A stretch of DNA of 64,000 nucleotides, taken from contig OX422183.1 in assembly GCA_949130485.1 (NCBI GenBank), positions 19,127,934 through 19,191,933 of the forward strand. Direction: 5' to 3'. Both the position numbers and the translations under genes were made by a program. The notes under the pieces were generated by a model. That model was given only the letters and a program-made list of their open reading frames with translations. It ran no database searches and was not told the origin of the DNA. This stretch comes from Agelas oroides (Eukaryota > Porifera > Demospongiae > Agelasida > Agelasidae). The first letter of the stretch is position 1. The number at the start of each line of letters is the position of its first letter. This document shows, piece by piece, positions 11,247 to 22,849 of the stretch.

Positions 11247-14200
11247 TTACTAACCATCATCATTTCATCAATCACTACTACCCTTCATCCTTCACTACTA
11301 CACTTCATCAGTCACTACTACCCCTCAGCATTCATTATTACCCTTCAGCATTCACAACTGCCCTTCAGCATTCATTGCTACCATTCATTCTTCACTACAA
11401 CACTTCATCTTTCACTGCTACCCTTCAGCATTCACTCTACCCGTCAGCATTCACTACTACCCTTCATCCTTCACTTCCACCCATTACGATTCACTACTAC
11501 CATTAACCTCTTACTACTACCCATAGTCCTTCACTACTACTCTTAATCATTCGCTACTACCCTTCATCATACATTACTAACTGTCATCATTCACTACTAC
11601 CCTTCATCCTTCACTACTACCCTTCATCATTCACTACTACCCTTCATCATTCACTACTACCCTTCATCATTCACTACTACCCTTCAGCATTCACTACTAC
11701 ACTTCGTATTCACTATTACCCTTCATCCTACACTACTACACTTCATCATTCTCTATACCACCTTTCAGCAGTCACTACTACACTTCAGCATTCCCTACTA
11801 CCATTCAGCATTCACTACTACACTTCAGCAATTCCAATTACACTTCATCATTCATTACCACCCTTCACTACTACACTTCATCATTCACTACTACGTTTCA
11901 TCATTCACTAATACCCTTCAGCATTCACTAGTACCCTCCAGCTTTCACTAGTACCCTTCCTTATACAATACTAACCTTCATCATTCATTACTAACCGTCA
12001 TCATTTCATCCTTCACTACTACACTTCATCAGTCACTACTACCCCTCAGCATTCATTACTACCCTTCAGAATTCACTACTACCCTTCAGCATTCATTGCT
12101 ACCAATCATCCTTCACTACTACCCTTCATCTTTCACTGCTACCCTTCAGCATTCACTACTACCCTTCATCCTTCATTACTACCCTTCATCATTTACTACT
12201 ACTACCATTAAGCATTCACTGCTACCTTTCAGCTTTCAGTACTACTCATCATCATTCACTACTACCCTTCAGCATTCACTACTACACTTCAGCTTTCAGT
12301 ACTACCTTTGTCATTCACTACTACCTTTCAGCAATCACTACTATCCTTCAGCATTCACTACTATCCTTCAGCATTCCCTATTACACTTTAGCATGCAATC
12401 ATCCTTCACTTCTACCCTTTATCATTAACTTCTACGTTTCATCATTCATTACTAACCTTCATCATTCACTACTACCATTTATTCTTCTCTACTACCCTTC
12501 ATCATTCAGTAATACCCTTCAGCATTCACTAATACCCTTCAGCATTCACTAGTACCCTCCAGCTTTCACTACTACCCTTCCTCATTCAATACTAACCTTC
12601 CTCATTCATTACTAACCTTCATCATTTCATTATTCACTACTACCCTTCATCCTTCACTACTACACTTCATCATTCACTACTATCATTTATCCTTCACTAC
12701 TACCTTTCATCATTCAGTAATACCCTTCATCATTCACTAATACCCTTCAGCATTCACTAGTACCCTCCAGCTTTCACTACTACCCTTCCTCATTCAATAT
12801 TAACCTTCATCATTCATTACTAACCTTCATCATTTCATCATTCACTACTACCCTTCATCCTTCACTACTACACTTCATCAGTCACTACTACCCTTCATCA
12901 TTCACTACTACCCTTCATCATTCACTAGTACCCTTCATCATTCACTATTACTCTTCAGCATTCACTACTACCCTTCAGATGCACTACTACCCTTCATCCT
13001 TCACTACTATGCTTCATTATTCACTATAACCCTTCAGCAGTCACTACTACACTTCGGCATTCACTACTACCCATCAGCATTCCCTACTATCATTAGCATT
13101 CACTACTACACTTCAGCATTCACTTCTACCCTTCAGCATTCCCTGCTGCCAGCATTCACTACTACACTTCATCATTCACTACCACCCTTCAGCATTCACT
13201 ACTACAATTCAGCATTTACTACTACTCTTCATCATTCACCACTATCCTTCATCCTTCACTACTACTTTCACTAGTACATTTGATCACTCACTACTACCCT
13301 TCAGCTTTCACTACTACACTTCATCATTCACTACTACAATTCATCCTTCACTACTACCTTTCATCAGTCGCTACTACCCTTCATCAGTCGCTACTACCTT
13401 AGCATTTACTACTATCCTTCAGCATTCACTGTTACACTTCAGCATTCACTACTACCATTCATCCCTCACTTCTACCTGGCCTTCATCATTCACTACTACC
13501 TTTCATCCTTCACTACAACCAATCATCCTTGATTTCTACCCTTCATCAGTCACTACTATCCTTCGGCATTCACTACTATCATTTAGCATTCACTACTACC
13601 CTTCGGCTGTCAATACTACCCTTCCTCATTTGCTACTACCCTTCATCCTTCACTACTTCCTTTCATCATTCACTACTACCTTTCATCCTTCACTACTACC
13701 CTTCATCCACTACTATGCTTCAGCATTCACTACTACCCTTCATCCTTCACTACTAACCATCATCATTTACTACAACCCTTCATCATTCACTACTACTACC
13801 CTTCAGCATTCACTACTACCCTTCAGATTTCACAACTACACTTCATTCTTCACTTCTACACTTCATCCTTCACTACTACACATCATCATTCACTACTATC
13901 CTACAGCAGTCACTACTACACTTTGGCATTTATCACTAACCGTCATTATACACTGCTACCCTTCATCAGTCGCTTCTACCCTTTAGCATTCACTACTACC
14001 CTTCAGCATTCACTACTACCCTTCAGCATTCACTTCTACCCTTCAGCATTCACTTCTACCCTATAGCATTCACTAATACCCTTCAGCATTCACTTCTACC
14101 CTTCATCATTTACTACTACCCTACATCATTCACTACTACCCTTCATCATCCACTGCTACCGTTTATCATTCACTACTACCATTCCTCATTCACTACTACC

Positions 14201-16857
14201 CTTTAGCATTCACTACTACACTCCATCATTCACTACACTACCCTTCAAATGCACTACTACACTTCAGCATTCACTTCTACCCTTCTTCATTCACTACTAG
14301 CCTTCATCATTCATTACTACCTTCATCGTTCAGTACTAACCGTCATCATTCACTACTACCGTTCATCAATCACTCTACTATTCATCCTTCAATACTACCC
14401 TTCATCTTTCTCTACTACTCTTCATGATTCACTACTACACTTCAGCATTTACTACTACTCATCATTCACTACTATTCTTCAGCATTCACTATTACACTTC
14501 AGCATTCACTAATACCCTTCAGCATTCATTACTACCCTTCATCTTTCACTACTACACTTCATCATTCACTGCTACCCTTCAGCATTCACTACTATCCTTA
14601 ATCATTCACTACTATCCTTAATCATTCACTACTACCCTATATCATTCACTTCTACCATTCAGCATTCACTACTACCCTTCATCATTCACTACTACCTTTC
14701 CTCCTTCACTGCTACTCTTCATCCTTCACTACTACACTTCAATCGTCAGTACTACCCTTCATCATTCACTACTACCCTTCAGCATTTACTACTACCTTTC
14801 ATCCTTCACTACTACCATTCACCCTTTACTACTACCCATCATAATTCACTACTACCCTTCATCATTCACTACTACCCTTCAACATTCATTACTACCGTTC
14901 ATCCTTTATTACTGCCCTTCAGCATTCAATACTACCCTTCAGCATTCACTGCTACCCTTCGGCTTTCAGTACTACCCATCATCATTCACTACTACCCTTA
15001 ATCATTTACTACTACCCTTCATCATTCACTACTACCCTTCTGCTTTCACTACTATCCTTCATCATTGACTACTACCCTTCTGCTTTCACTACTATCCTTA
15101 ATCATTCACTACTACCCTTAATCATTCCCTACTACCCTTCTGCTTTCACTACTATCTTTCATCATTTACTACTACCCTTCATCTTTCACTACTACCCTTC
15201 ATCATTCACTGCTACCCTTTCCAATTCACTACTACCCTTCGACTTTCAGTACTACCCATCATCATTTACTACTACCCTTAATCATTTACTACTACCCTTC
15301 ATCATTCACTACTACCCTTCTGCTTTCACTACTATCCTTCATCATTGACTACTACCCTTCTGCTTTCACTACTATCCTTAATCATTCACTACTACCCTTC
15401 ATCATTCCCTACTACCCTTCTGCTTTCACTACTATCTTTCATCATTTACTACTACCCTTCATCTTTCACTACTACCCTTCATCATTCACTGCTACCCTTT
15501 CCAATTCACTACTACCCTTCGACTTTCAGTACTACCCATCATCATTCACTACTACCCTTAATCATTTACTACTACCCTTCATCATTCACTACTACCCTTC
15601 TGCTTTAACTACTATCCTTCATCATTGACTACTACCCTTCTGCTTTCACTACTATCCTTAATCATTCACTACTACCCTTCATCATTCCCTACTACCCTTC
15701 TGCTTTCACTACTATCTTTCATAACAACTTTCACTACTACCCTTCATCATTCACTGCTACCCTTTCCAATTCACTACTACCCTTCAGCATTCACTACTAT
15801 CCTTCAGAATTCACTACTACCCTTCAGCATTTACTACTACACTTTAGAATTTACTACTACCCTTCATCATTCAGTACTATCCTTCAACATTCACAATTAC
15901 ACTTCACCATTCACTACTACCATTCATCCTTTATTACTGCCCTTCAACATTCAATACTACCCTTCAGCATTCACTGCTACCCTTCGGCTTTCAGTACTAC
16001 CCATCATCATTCACTACTACCCTTAATCATTTACTACTACCCTTCACCATTCACTACTACCCTTCTGCTTTCACTACTATCTTTCATCATTTACTACTAC
16101 CCTTCATCTTTCACTACTACCCTTCATCATTCACTGCTACCCTTTCCAATTCACTACTACCCTTCAGCATTCACTACTATCCTTCAGAATTCACTACTAC
16201 CCTTCAGCATTTACTACTACACTTCAGAATTTACTACTACCCTTCATCATTCAGTACTATCCTTCAGCATTCACTACTACCATTCATCCTTCACTACTAC
16301 CCTTCAGCATTCACTCTTACCCTTCATCATTCACTACTACCATTAATCCTTCACTACTACCATTCACCCTTTACTACTACCCATCATAATTCACTACTAC
16401 CCTTCATCATTCACTACTATTACCCTTCAGCATTCATTACTACCATTCATCCTTTATTACTATCCTTCAGTATTCATTATTACCCTTCAGCATTCAATAC
16501 TACCCTTCAGCATTCGCTACTACACTTTGGCATTCACTGCTACCCTTAAATTTGGCTTTCAGTACTACCCACCATCATTCACTACTACCCTTAATCATTT
16601 ACTACTACCCTTCAGCATTCACTACTACCCTTCAGCATTCACTACTACCCTTCAGCATTCCCTACTACCCTTCTGCTTTCACTACTCATTCATTATTACC
16701 CTTATCCTTCAATACTATTCTTCAGCATTCACTTTTACCCTTTGGCTTTCAATTCTACCCTTCATCATTCACTACTATCCTTCAGCATTCACTACTATCC
16801 TTAATCATTCATTACTACCCTTCATTATTGAATACTACCCTTCAGCATTCACTACTA
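11247..16857. repeat. 20-bp satellite array, block 4
   Basis: The longest uninterrupted stretch, about 5.6 kb or some 280 monomers. Variants keep the same phase for hundreds of bases. Short 4-5 bp indels (for example near 15720) shift the register. The array ends abruptly at CACTACTAC before GGGTCTGCTGCTGTCC. No gene is seen. Confidence 0.95.
14961..15745. repeat. 280-bp higher-order repeat inside the satellite
   Basis: A block of 14 monomers recurs every 280 bp. The marker ATCATTGACT is at 15061, 15341 and 15621, and the marker CTTTCAGTACTACCCATC is near 14964, 15244 and 15524. The copies differ by only a few bases, so this part of the array was amplified recently. Confidence 0.85.
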
Positions 16858-16861
16858 CGGG

Positions 16862-16955
16862 TCTGCTGCTGTCCGATAATAGCCTCAGAAGGTATCTCAG
16901 AGCATCTAATGTATAAAAATTACCTGGGGGAACATGCCCCCAGACTCCCCTAGTC
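16862..16955 (-). repeat. Dispersed repeat copy (CTAGGGGAGTCTGGGGG type)
   Basis: Its reverse complement (CTAGGGGAGTCTGGGGGCAT, then ATTAGATGCTCTGAGAT and TTCTGAGGC) matches 41331-41415 in the same order. It lies exactly at the satellite edge. Element type is unknown. Confidence 0.7.
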
Positions 16956-17049
16956 TTGAATGCTTATGTATATATATAATTATGTGAGACACCCATGTAA
17001 TCCTGCAAATGTGTTATAAAGTCCTCTCTGGATTGGTCCAAAGGCCATT

Positions 17050-17367
17050 ATGAGCCATACCAGTCAACCAACAGGATCATTAACATCATTTGAGGATTGT
17101 GTGTTGAGTGGGGGAGCACCAACACCAGCTGGTACATCAATGTTCATTGCTGGAATTCTCCTGTTCTATTGTATGAGCAAGCACCCCAACATTACCAGGC
17201 CTCAAAGCCTGAGCCACCAAGAGCAGAAGACAGTATCATCTTCTAATCCATTACAACCGATAGGCCCAGTGTATGAGGAGGTGATGGAACTGAGACAGAA
17301 CACAGCCTATGAACCTACACAGACTCAGGGTATTGATACGAAAGCCTATACATCCATGCAACACTGA
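17050..17367 (+). CDS. Putative receptor tail fragment with tyrosine motifs
   Basis: A 105-codon intron-free ORF. Residues about 30-42 are hydrophobic (MFIAGILLFYC), a short possible membrane segment. The C-terminal part has YEEV and, 12 residues later, YEPT, plus a later YTSM, spaced like SH2-binding or ITAM-type sites. This resembles cytoplasmic tails of demosponge receptor-like proteins as I remember them. There is no signal peptide or ectodomain; the sequence just upstream is the end of the satellite, so the ORF may be the stranded 3' end of a receptor gene or a retrocopy. AATAAA lies at 17558-17563, about 190 nt after the stop. A functional gene is uncertain. Confidence 0.45.
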   Translation: MSHTSQPTGSLTSFEDCVLSGGAPTPAGTSMFIAGILLFYCMSKHPNITRPQSLSHQEQKTVSSSNPLQPIGPVYEEVMELRQNTAYEPTQTQGIDTKAYTSMQH

Positions 17368-17640
17368 TTTGCTGCTACTCTATAACTTCATGTGCAGAGT
17401 GCGTATCAAGATCCACAATAGCACACTACCTTTGTTCTTGTTTATTGAGTCACATTATCACTTACACTTGTACTGGTTCTTTGTATCACACAATACAGTT
17501 TTTGATTTTTGGAGCCATTCAAACCAAGAATGTATTCAGGAATGGTGTAACTGCAACAATAAACTGGTGAACATATTTCAAACTACCATTTCGAGTGGCA
17601 GAAACACCTAAGAAAGGAAGCATGCAATGGTAGTGCCTAG

Positions 17641-17695
17641 TAGCCTTGTACCCAGGCTCTGCGGAAGAGGAAATGAGCCTGGAGATGCAAGGCTA
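17641..17695. mobile_element. 55-bp mini inverted-repeat element with perfect 9-bp target duplication
   Basis: Starts TAGCCTTGTACCCAGGCTC and ends GAGCCTGGAGATGCAAGGCTA, almost only its own terminal repeats. The direct repeat AGTGCCTAG flanks it exactly (17632-17640 and 17696-17704). It has the same ends and the same duplication length as 8446-9062. Confidence 0.85.
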
Positions 17696-17817
17696 AGTGC
17701 CTAGAGCATTGTGAGTCAATACAACTCACCTATCCAGAAATAACATCAATGCCACAACTTGAAAGTGCTGTTTAATCTGCTAACTTGTTTGACGAAGATA
17801 TTCTACACATGCAAATA

Positions 17818-18333
17818 CACGGGTTAATAAGCGCAACTGGCTAAGAAGCGCATATTGCTTATTAAGCGCATGCTTCCTCAGTTAACTTTGGGCAGGCTAG
17901 TTTCTACGAACAGGTCGGGCGTAGCAAGTTATTGACTATAAAATAGCGGTTCCAAGATTTCAACTTTTCACCCAGCGGCTTCATCGCTAGCGAATTTCAA
18001 CGATACAATATCGACGATCTCTACGACTCCACAAGCAACTCTTCTCCTGTTCTTGGCGTCCAAAGTTCCTTGTAAATGTGATGTCCACGGACCACACTCT
18101 CAAATAAACACAGAGCCATTCTCAAGTCATGGCGTTTGTCCAGCTTTCGGGTTCTCTTCACCTGCAAAGTACACTACTCATTTCCTGTCATATCAGTACA
18201 CGTACTACCAAAGAGGCGTCGCGGTTTTGGGGGTGTGGTCAATTGTTGCCTTTCATTATTAAGCGCATATTGGGTATTAAGCGCATATTTCCTTGCAGTT
18301 TTGTAAATAAGCGTTTGCGCTTATTAACCCGTG
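17818..18333. mobile_element. TA-flanked inverted-repeat element (516 bp)
   Basis: Terminal repeats CACGGGTTAATAAGCGCA at the left and its complement at the right, flanked by TA (17816-17817 and 18334-18335). ATTAAGCGCAT recurs inside near both ends. TA duplication fits a Tc1/mariner-type non-autonomous element. ORFs inside (18053-18262 and overlapping ones) show no domain. Confidence 0.75.
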
Positions 18334-18335
18334 TA

Positions 18336-19636
18336 TACGGTATCATTGACTCCAGATTCCAGCTGGGTCAGGGACAGCTGTTTTTTCTGGATGATCTCCA
18401 CAAATTCATCAGTTGCAGCTTGCCAATTAGCTACTCAATTTAGACAATTATTCCACTGCTTCAGAGATAATTGCTTTAGCTTGTCTCTTGCAGTTGATAG
18501 CTATGAACTCCAAAATGCACTTCAGGTGTATAGCTATCTGCTGAAAAAAAAAAACCCTGAATACCTATGTAAGGAGTCAGACACACTACTGTAATAGTAG
18601 CTGTGAAGCAGATGAGAAATGGATGCCACTCTGTTGACTGAATGCAGATGTGTAATGCTTGGTAATGAACATGTCTACAAAACATGCAGTTCTATCATCA
18701 CTTTATAAAACTGAAGTTCATTAGATTTATAATTGTCAACCACATATTCAGGAATACATAAAAACTTGATTCTGTAATGCAGAGAATTTGTATTTTGCAC
18801 CGAATAATCCAGGTGTCCACACAATCAATATTGGATATACCATTTTCATAACGATGCATGATCCCTTTCTGAGTGACATTTTTACAACTTTGATCACCAT
18901 GGCAACTAGCCACACCTTCATTTCCAATCACAATTTTGGAGGTGGGGAATGTGGGAGAAACTGACCTAAAATTGCACATGCCTAAATGTGGTAAAATCAC
19001 CACCACACTGCCATGAATCTTTCTTATAGCTGAATCAGTAGTGCTCAAATGTTGTGCAACATACTCATGCTGAATAGCGTTAGTAGCTATCTGGAAATAG
19101 CTTTTACACAAGAAGGAACAAAATGTTATTCCTTAATCTTAACTGATGCATACGTGTACAACCAGTTGCTCAGTTCTCAAAAATATCACTTCTTGCCTTG
19201 TGCAAACATCTACAATGCATAAACAAGTCTGGCGAAGTGCACTATTGTACAGAAATCAATACTAACAGTAGCATGCTACATAGCAATAAACACCGAATAA
19301 CTAAAAATTTCTCTCATACTTCTTAGTGTCCAATTTCAGTGGCCACTCACTTGCAGTTGTGTAACTCCTGTTAGAATGAATTATGAAAGATATACACTGA
19401 TAGTTCTTTTGAACTTGTACTTATCCGTGCAACATGAAAGTGTCGGTTCTTTAACATCATGCACCAAATCACAGAAATTGTGTAGCTAATGCAAAAAAAA
19501 ATCACGTTACTCTTAATTGTGAGGCTTGTAAAAAAAATTAGCCCACAAGAAGGGTCTGATCGAGAACATGCATCCCCTAAATGGCAATTTTGTTGTGTTC
19601 TAAAGTTGCCCTACTGGACACTAAAAAAACCTTTTA
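18336..19636. other. No recognised gene
   Basis: AT-rich. A 137-codon minus-strand ORF (19111-18698) has one NVT glycosylation site and scattered cysteines, but no domain I recognise and no clear splice links to the receptor exons upstream of it. Nothing else is supported. Confidence 0.4.
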
Positions 19637-20131
19637 CCATTAAATTGGGATAATAGGCACCCATTTTGATTACAACAACCACATCGCGTTTATAAGCACC
19701 CTTAGCGGCTAATTTTCACCAGTGTCTATCTCTGATTATAAGCAAGCTATTGACACGGGATACAAACCAAAATTTAGGCAAGGCTTCTTGATAAAACACA
19801 TCCAGGAATTAGCAAAATTAAAACTCTGATGGATTTGTTAGTTCCTTGCGCTTTATGTTGGTGGGTGGGGGTTGGCAACAATCGATTGATTGCTGACTGT
19901 ATCTCTGGTTCTGAAGAAAGCTATAAACATTGGACAGAAATTAGCGGAAAAAGAACCTCTAGGCCTAAAAAGTATCACAGCAAATCCCGTTCCCATACAA
20001 CTGCACACTGCCAGAAAAATTACATGTGTTTACTAGCACCCCATGAGAACAAGCACCCCTCGAAAATAAGCACCCATTCTGGCTGCTAATTTCGAAAATA
20101 GGCACCGGTGCTTAATATCCCGATTTTACGG
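19637..20131. mobile_element. TA-flanked inverted-repeat element (495 bp)
   Basis: Left end CCATTAAATTGGGATAATAG and the complement of the right end CCGTAAAATCGGGATATTAA align over about 25 bp. TA flanks both sides (19635-19636, 20132-20133). Repeated AAGCACC/AGGCACC motifs lie inside. The repeats are diverged, so the copy is old. The CCGTAWAAT type of end resembles the element at 29407-30631. Confidence 0.65.
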
Positions 20132-20133
20132 TA

Positions 20134-22708
20134 TAGTTGAAAGCAGAAATCTGTAGTCACATGACAGTATGGATATATTAAGAATCCATCCCCATCCCCA
20201 GGTAGAGATTCCAAATGTAGGAATGCTTGGAGTAGCAGTTTAAACATTGAAGATTTATGTTAGCTAGATGAAGTTAGGAAGTAAACTAGTATTGATATAC
20301 ACTTGTTGCTTACTACATATTTGTTCAGTCACCTTCTACTTCTCCCTGTGTCTGTGTGTGTGTGTGCACATGTTCATATATGTTTAGAGCCGGTTACTAT
20401 TATGAAAGACACACTTTAAATAGCAGAAATGTGAGTAGTACATACTGGATCTACTTTCCTAGCTCTTGGTAGGCAAATAAGCCATTAGTGGTAACACTTA
20501 TGGATACTAGTGACACTGGACCAGGTGGATTGTGCACAGTTAGTAGGGCAGAACCTATAGTGTCACTTACTAGCTACTGTCAATAACTAGCAAGAGACAG
20601 GGACTCTGCTGCTAGTTGAATGGTGCATGTGCTGATTTTAGCAGTCCAAAAGTGGTCTCAGAAGTGACCTCAGGGTATCTAGCTGGGTGAGATCAAGAAC
20701 AAGGCTAAGTACAAGCAAGTGTATGCTGGAGAATTTGTTGTCTCTGGGCTCAGACAATGGGGGAGATTGAAACAGCTGCCAAATGGTGTTGAATTGCTAA
20801 AACATGTTAGCAAAAATTTGCAGCAAATTTGTAACTAAATATCCTGTATAAATATGAAAACATAATATACGCATGCTGTGTAAGGCCACTCCAAATTAAT
20901 TACTTGTTTCTCCTCCCACCACAGGTGAAAGTACAAGCAGACGGGCGGCACCGGAAGTGCTAATTAATTAATTGTGACATAACTTCCTGGAGTTTTCCGC
21001 GCTATGTCATCAATAGGCGCAGCTACCTACACAAACAGTTTTAGACACTATTTCTAGAGTTCAGTACACTTATACGTATCCCTTATGATCAGCTAAAATA
21101 TACAGGGCAACGCACGCCTGCTTCTCGGCACATAGTGGCATTTAGTATCGTCCCCAGACCCCACCCTCTCATGAGGAAAAGGGTCTGGTGACTATTGAGT
21201 GCTTCCTTGGTTGTGCCGAGTCAGTGATCTTGTTTTCTGAATAAGTAAATGATGACTTTATGCCGTTAAATTAAGGTAAATTATACCTGGATGAGACAAG
21301 CAGAAAGGAATGACTAGCAACAGTTGCAGACTGTTTATCTGAGTTCAGGTACGTTGGACAAAATCCCCACCTGTCTGTGCAAGTGTTGGTAATGCCTTTG
21401 ACAAAGGAGTGGGGGACCTTATAACTACTTTTCTTCGTGTCATTTTGCTGCATGCCTTGATGATTTTTGCCTTGTCAGATGTTACATTGTATCCTGGGTA
21501 GACACACATGGGTGTCTCACATTTTGTCAAACTACCTTTCTTCCATTTTATTACTGTAGTGTCCCACAAATACGCCCCCCATTTTGCAACTTAGTACAAA
21601 GCGCAGGGGGGCTTATACGCGGGAAGTGACATTTTCTCTCGCGATTACGTCCTCCCTTCTGGTGCCCCGCCCACATAATTGAGTAAAGCATGACCTCACT
21701 GTTTCAAGAAACGACACAGCAGTATGATTTGCAATATCACTGGACACAGAAGATTGTCAAAAGTAGAAGGCAAAGGCTTGGTTGTTCCCTGCGTGTACAT
21801 CTTCACTGGCAAAACAAAGCATATAGACAAACTGATAGCTATTTTCGCTGAGAAGTAGCTACCTATTTCAACCTGTCCGAACTGGTTTTGTAGCTATATT
21901 TAGGTATACATGCTGATCACGTTGCTATTTATACATACGTCGGCCTCGAATAGTAGCCGCGGCTAGTAAACACGGCATGCGCACACGTGTGCGAATGATT
22001 TCTGACGACGGTCACCATGCTAGCGCTAGGACTGTTTGTTTTGTATGAGTCATTCCCATGGTTGACAGATCACTCGTACGTACTTTGTCCAGCCGTTGTT
22101 GATGTCTCTGGACTTTCCATGCAAATTAATTATGGCCTACATTTAGAATGGTGCAATGCAATGGACGAAATGAAATGATCCTTGCAAGTGTCGAGCTACA
22201 ATTACTCTGAGAGCATCAAGTTAATTGAGACTCAAAACAACTGTGTCCAAAGTTTGTATAGACCTGCTACCAACCTGTTGCTTCATAGCGGTTTGTAGTG
22301 GAGCCAAACGACAGATACCAGTACAAAGCCCAACAAATATTTTTTTTACATGCCAAAGAAGAAGCTATAGCAATGCAGAACTAAGAAGCAGTGCTGCCAA
22401 ACTCATGAGGATGTCCTTTTAATAATTTATCTATTGTAGCACACGCACATGTGCAAATAAATTCCTTAGGTTTACGGTACATTTCGTGAGTGTGCAGTTC
22501 AACTGATCAAGTGCAGCTTGCCAACCACTCACTCTTCTTGTGAGTGTAATTAGCTGGAACACATGTGGCAAATTTACAGAATGACTAAGAGAGCTAGCAA
22601 TAGTAGCGTACCATCTTGGTTGGAGAATAACCTTTTCCTGGTATGCCGCAAATGAACAAAGTAGTGTTGCTTTTGGCACGGGTTCTCCTTTTGTGATTGG
22701 ACAGCTAT
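20134..22708. other. Mostly featureless DNA, with one small foldback
   Basis: No exon with a recognisable domain was found. A 97-bp foldback lies at 21124-21220 (CTCGGCACA ends, inner CCAGACCC). A stretch at 21553-21630 with CGCCCCCCATTTTG and GGGGGGCTTATACGCGGGA looks like an eroded inverted-repeat element. ATTAAA on the minus strand at 22418-22423 is a possible poly(A) signal for the receptor gene. Confidence 0.5.
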
Positions 22709-22849
22709 CTAGTTGATCATTGTTAAGTCAAGACAACTCACAGGAGGTCCTGCTGACTGAGGGTCACCTGGGGGTGCAATGGGTTCTGAAACGTCCCTCT
22801 CTTCCTGTGCACCATTGGGATTTGTTACTTCTGGGCCATCTTTGAATTC
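22709..22849 (-). CDS. Receptor cytoplasmic tail exon, possible terminal exon
   Basis: Acidic, proline-rich tail (EFKDGPEVTNPNGAQEERD...). The acceptor AG sits at the end of a (CA)n run, not a normal pyrimidine tract. A GTGAGT donor at 22741 gives a 108-nt phase 0 exon. Reading through it adds VSCLDLTMIN and a stop at 22709-22711. Which of the two is used cannot be told from sequence. Confidence 0.6.
   Translation of the reverse strand, partial: EFKDGPEVTNPNGAQEERDVSEPIAPPGDPQSAGPPVSCLDLTMIN

Noticed and set aside
22431-22679. 82-codon minus-strand ORF as the receptor's last exon
   Set aside because: No suitable acceptor in phase 0 with a good tract was found, and its composition is unlike the preceding tail exons.
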